The notes beneath the pieces are model-generated. The model saw only the letters and a list, made by a program, of their open reading frames with translations. It searched no databases and was not told the origin of the DNA. Positions 5,877 to 6,926 of a stretch of DNA of 6,926 nucleotides are shown in pieces. The translations under genes were made by a program, and so were the position numbers. Source of the DNA: Fidelibacterota bacterium (GTDB lineage Bacteria > Fidelibacterota > Marinisomatia > Marinisomatales > TCS55); contig PASX01000007.1 in assembly GCA_002713455.1 (NCBI GenBank), positions 27,607-34,532 on the forward strand, in the 5' to 3' direction. Within the stretch, counting starts at the first letter, position 1. Each line of letters begins with the position of its first letter.

Positions 5877-6686
5877 ATGAGTAAAGAAAACAAAGATCGG
5901 TTTTATTATAACCGTGACTTTTTAGGAAGCCCTGATGGAAGACCAATAAGACTTCTTTCAGAATATTTTGGACCATTTCAACGATTCAAAAGAAATAATA
6001 TTCAAGATACGATTGTATTTTTTGGTTCCGCGAGGTTGAAATCAAATGAAGAAGCTAAATCTGCTTTATCTTCGGCCCCGAAAAATATCTCAAAAAAGAA
6101 AAAAGATCTATTGATGAAGGATCTTGAAATGAGTCATTATTTTGAATGTGCTAGAGAACTGTCTTACAAGATGACAAAATGGAGTAAAAAATTAAAATAT
6201 AAGAAAAAACGTTTTATTATTGCCTCAGGTGGTGGTGGTGGAATAATGGAAGCTGCAAATAAGGGTGCAACTGAAGCAAAAGGTCTTGCGGTAGGACTAT
6301 CAATATCACTTCCATTTGAGAAAGTGGGAAATCAATGGATCACGGATGATCTTGAAATTAACTTTCATTACTTTTTTATGCGTAAGTTTTGGTTCTTATA
6401 CCTGGCAAAAGCGATAGTAGTATGGCCAGGTGGATTTGGTACACTGGATGAGTTAATGGAAGCATTGACTCTAATTCAAACCAAAAAGCTTAGGAAGAAA
6501 ATCCCTATCGTACTATTTGATAACAATTATTGGGATAATGTAGTAAACTGGGATTTTCTTTTAGATAGAGGTGTTATTTCTCGAGCAGATCTAGACTTAT
6601 TCAAGATCTGTAATACAGTAGATGAGGCTTACAAATATTTAACAAAAAAAATCAGGGCAACGCATTTGCGTGGTCCAAATTTTTGA
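5877..6686 (+). CDS. LOG-family nucleotide 5'-monophosphate phosphoribohydrolase
   Basis: This 269-residue protein, starting at the ATG at 5877, is a Rossmann-fold member of the LOG (Lonely Guy) family, often mislabelled lysine decarboxylase. The diagnostic motifs are ASGGGGGIMEAANKGA (116-131), the arginine-lysine pair in FMRKFW (R169), and PGGFGTLDE (184-192) with the catalytic glutamate E192. Family members cleave the N-glycosidic bond of nucleoside monophosphates, giving a free base and ribose-5-phosphate, as in cytokinin activation or nucleotide salvage. The actual base is unknown. It is longer than the compact type of about 190 residues, with an N-terminal extension (about 1-45) before the first strand VFFGSARL and a lysine-rich insert (about 66-85 and 100-112). 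It diverges from the OsmC-family gene and is followed after 9 bp by an amidohydrolase, probably in one operon. A longer form using the GTG at 5868 is unlikely, because it overlaps the Shine-Dalgarno site. Confidence 0.9.
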   Translation: MSKENKDRFYYNRDFLGSPDGRPIRLLSEYFGPFQRFKRNNIQDTIVFFGSARLKSNEEAKSALSSAPKNISKKKKDLLMKDLEMSHYFECARELSYKMTKWSKKLKYKKKRFIIASGGGGGIMEAANKGATEAKGLAVGLSISLPFEKVGNQWITDDLEINFHYFFMRKFWFLYLAKAIVVWPGGFGTLDELMEALTLIQTKKLRKKIPIVLFDNNYWDNVVNWDFLLDRGVISRADLDLFKICNTVDEAYKYLTKKIRATHLRGPNF

Positions 6687-6689
6687 GGT
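6685..6689 (+). promoter_or_regulatory. Ribosome-binding site of the amidohydrolase gene
   Basis: GAGGT overlaps the LOG stop codon (TGA, 6684-6686) and sits 6 bases before the ATG at 6696. This supports 6696 over the second in-frame ATG at 6702 and suggests coupled translation. Confidence 0.7.
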
Positions 6690-6695
6690 AAAGCT

Positions 6696-6926
6696 ATGAA
6701 AATGAAATTGATTCTATTCCTTGCTATTATCCCAATCTTAAATAGTCAGGTTGGACCAGCAAAAGAATTACACAGGAATCCCCCAAGAACATGGGCGCTA
6801 ACAAATGCAACTATACATACTGAACCAGGTAAAACAGTATATGATGGAACTGTAGTTATCCGTGATGGAATTATAAGATCAGTGGGCAAAAATGTGCGAG
6901 TTCCAAATCAGGCATCGATTGTAGAC
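6696..6926 (+). CDS. Exported amidohydrolase-family protein (N-terminal 77 residues, 3' end cut)
   Basis: The 77 codons visible run off the window edge. The N-terminus MKMKLILFLAIIPILNSQ has a short basic part and a hydrophobic core, as in a Sec signal peptide; cleavage is plausible near residues 16-20 (LNSQVG). From residue 32 the sequence TWALTNATIHTEPGKTVYDG, followed by GTVVIRDGIIRSVGKNV (51-67), is the typical N-terminal beta-sandwich of metal-dependent amidohydrolases of the imidazolonepropionase/dihydroorotase-like type. The metal-binding HxH motif and catalytic residues would lie beyond the edge, so the substrate is unknown. Exported members of this group are common as tandem gene sets in FCB-group bacteria. 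No lipobox cysteine is present, so a soluble periplasmic or secreted enzyme is more likely than a lipoprotein. It follows the LOG gene after 9 bp and is probably co-transcribed. Confidence 0.82.
   Translation, partial: MKMKLILFLAIIPILNSQVGPAKELHRNPPRTWALTNATIHTEPGKTVYDGTVVIRDGIIRSVGKNVRVPNQASIVD

Overview
The window is an AT-rich, gene-dense piece of bacterial chromosome with short intergenic gaps and no gene-free stretch over about 155 bases. It shows no tRNA, rRNA, CRISPR array, insertion sequence or other sign of mobile DNA. It holds nine protein genes, two of them cut by the window edges. The set suggests a free-living, probably aquatic heterotroph with anaerobic or facultative respiration. 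A transketolase of the type common in the Bacteroidetes/FCB group, a fused FeS-NrfD respiratory subunit and an exported amidohydrolase would fit an FCB-superphylum bacterium such as Marinimicrobia (SAR406). That assignment is an impression from sequence style, not a demonstrated placement.

Left part (1-2117). A minus-strand gene, cut at its 3' end, encodes a respiratory electron-transfer subunit: a four-cluster ferredoxin domain joined to an NrfD-type membrane anchor, as in the B and C subunits of molybdoenzymes of the polysulfide/DMSO/nitrite reductase kind. Across a 53-bp divergent gap lie mobA (molybdenum cofactor guanylyltransferase) and a sixA-like histidine phosphatase on the plus strand. 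MobA makes the bis-MGD cofactor that the missing catalytic subunit of such a complex would need, so the divergent arrangement makes functional sense.

Middle part (2111-5722, minus strand). Read in the direction of transcription, the order is an OsmC-family protein, rpe, tkt, rpiB. The last three are a compact set for the non-oxidative pentose phosphate pathway with gaps of 13 and 8 bp. They interconvert ribulose-5-P, xylulose-5-P and ribose-5-P and exchange two-carbon units with glycolysis. No transaldolase is present in the window. rpiB runs convergently into sixA with a 7-bp overlap of the coding ends.

Right part (5723-6926, plus strand). A 154-bp divergent promoter region carries a consensus TATAAT box. 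It is followed by a LOG-family nucleotide phosphoribohydrolase and, 9 bp downstream, the start of an exported amidohydrolase that leaves the window. The LOG reaction releases ribose-5-phosphate, the substrate of the neighbouring pentose phosphate genes, which may or may not be meaningful.

Ribosome-binding sites are mixed. sixA, the OsmC gene, the LOG gene and the amidohydrolase have clear Shine-Dalgarno sequences; the FeS-NrfD gene, mobA, rpe, tkt and rpiB have none that I can see. No clearly new biological system is visible; the most interesting points are the fused redox subunit with its long linker, and the gene pairings.
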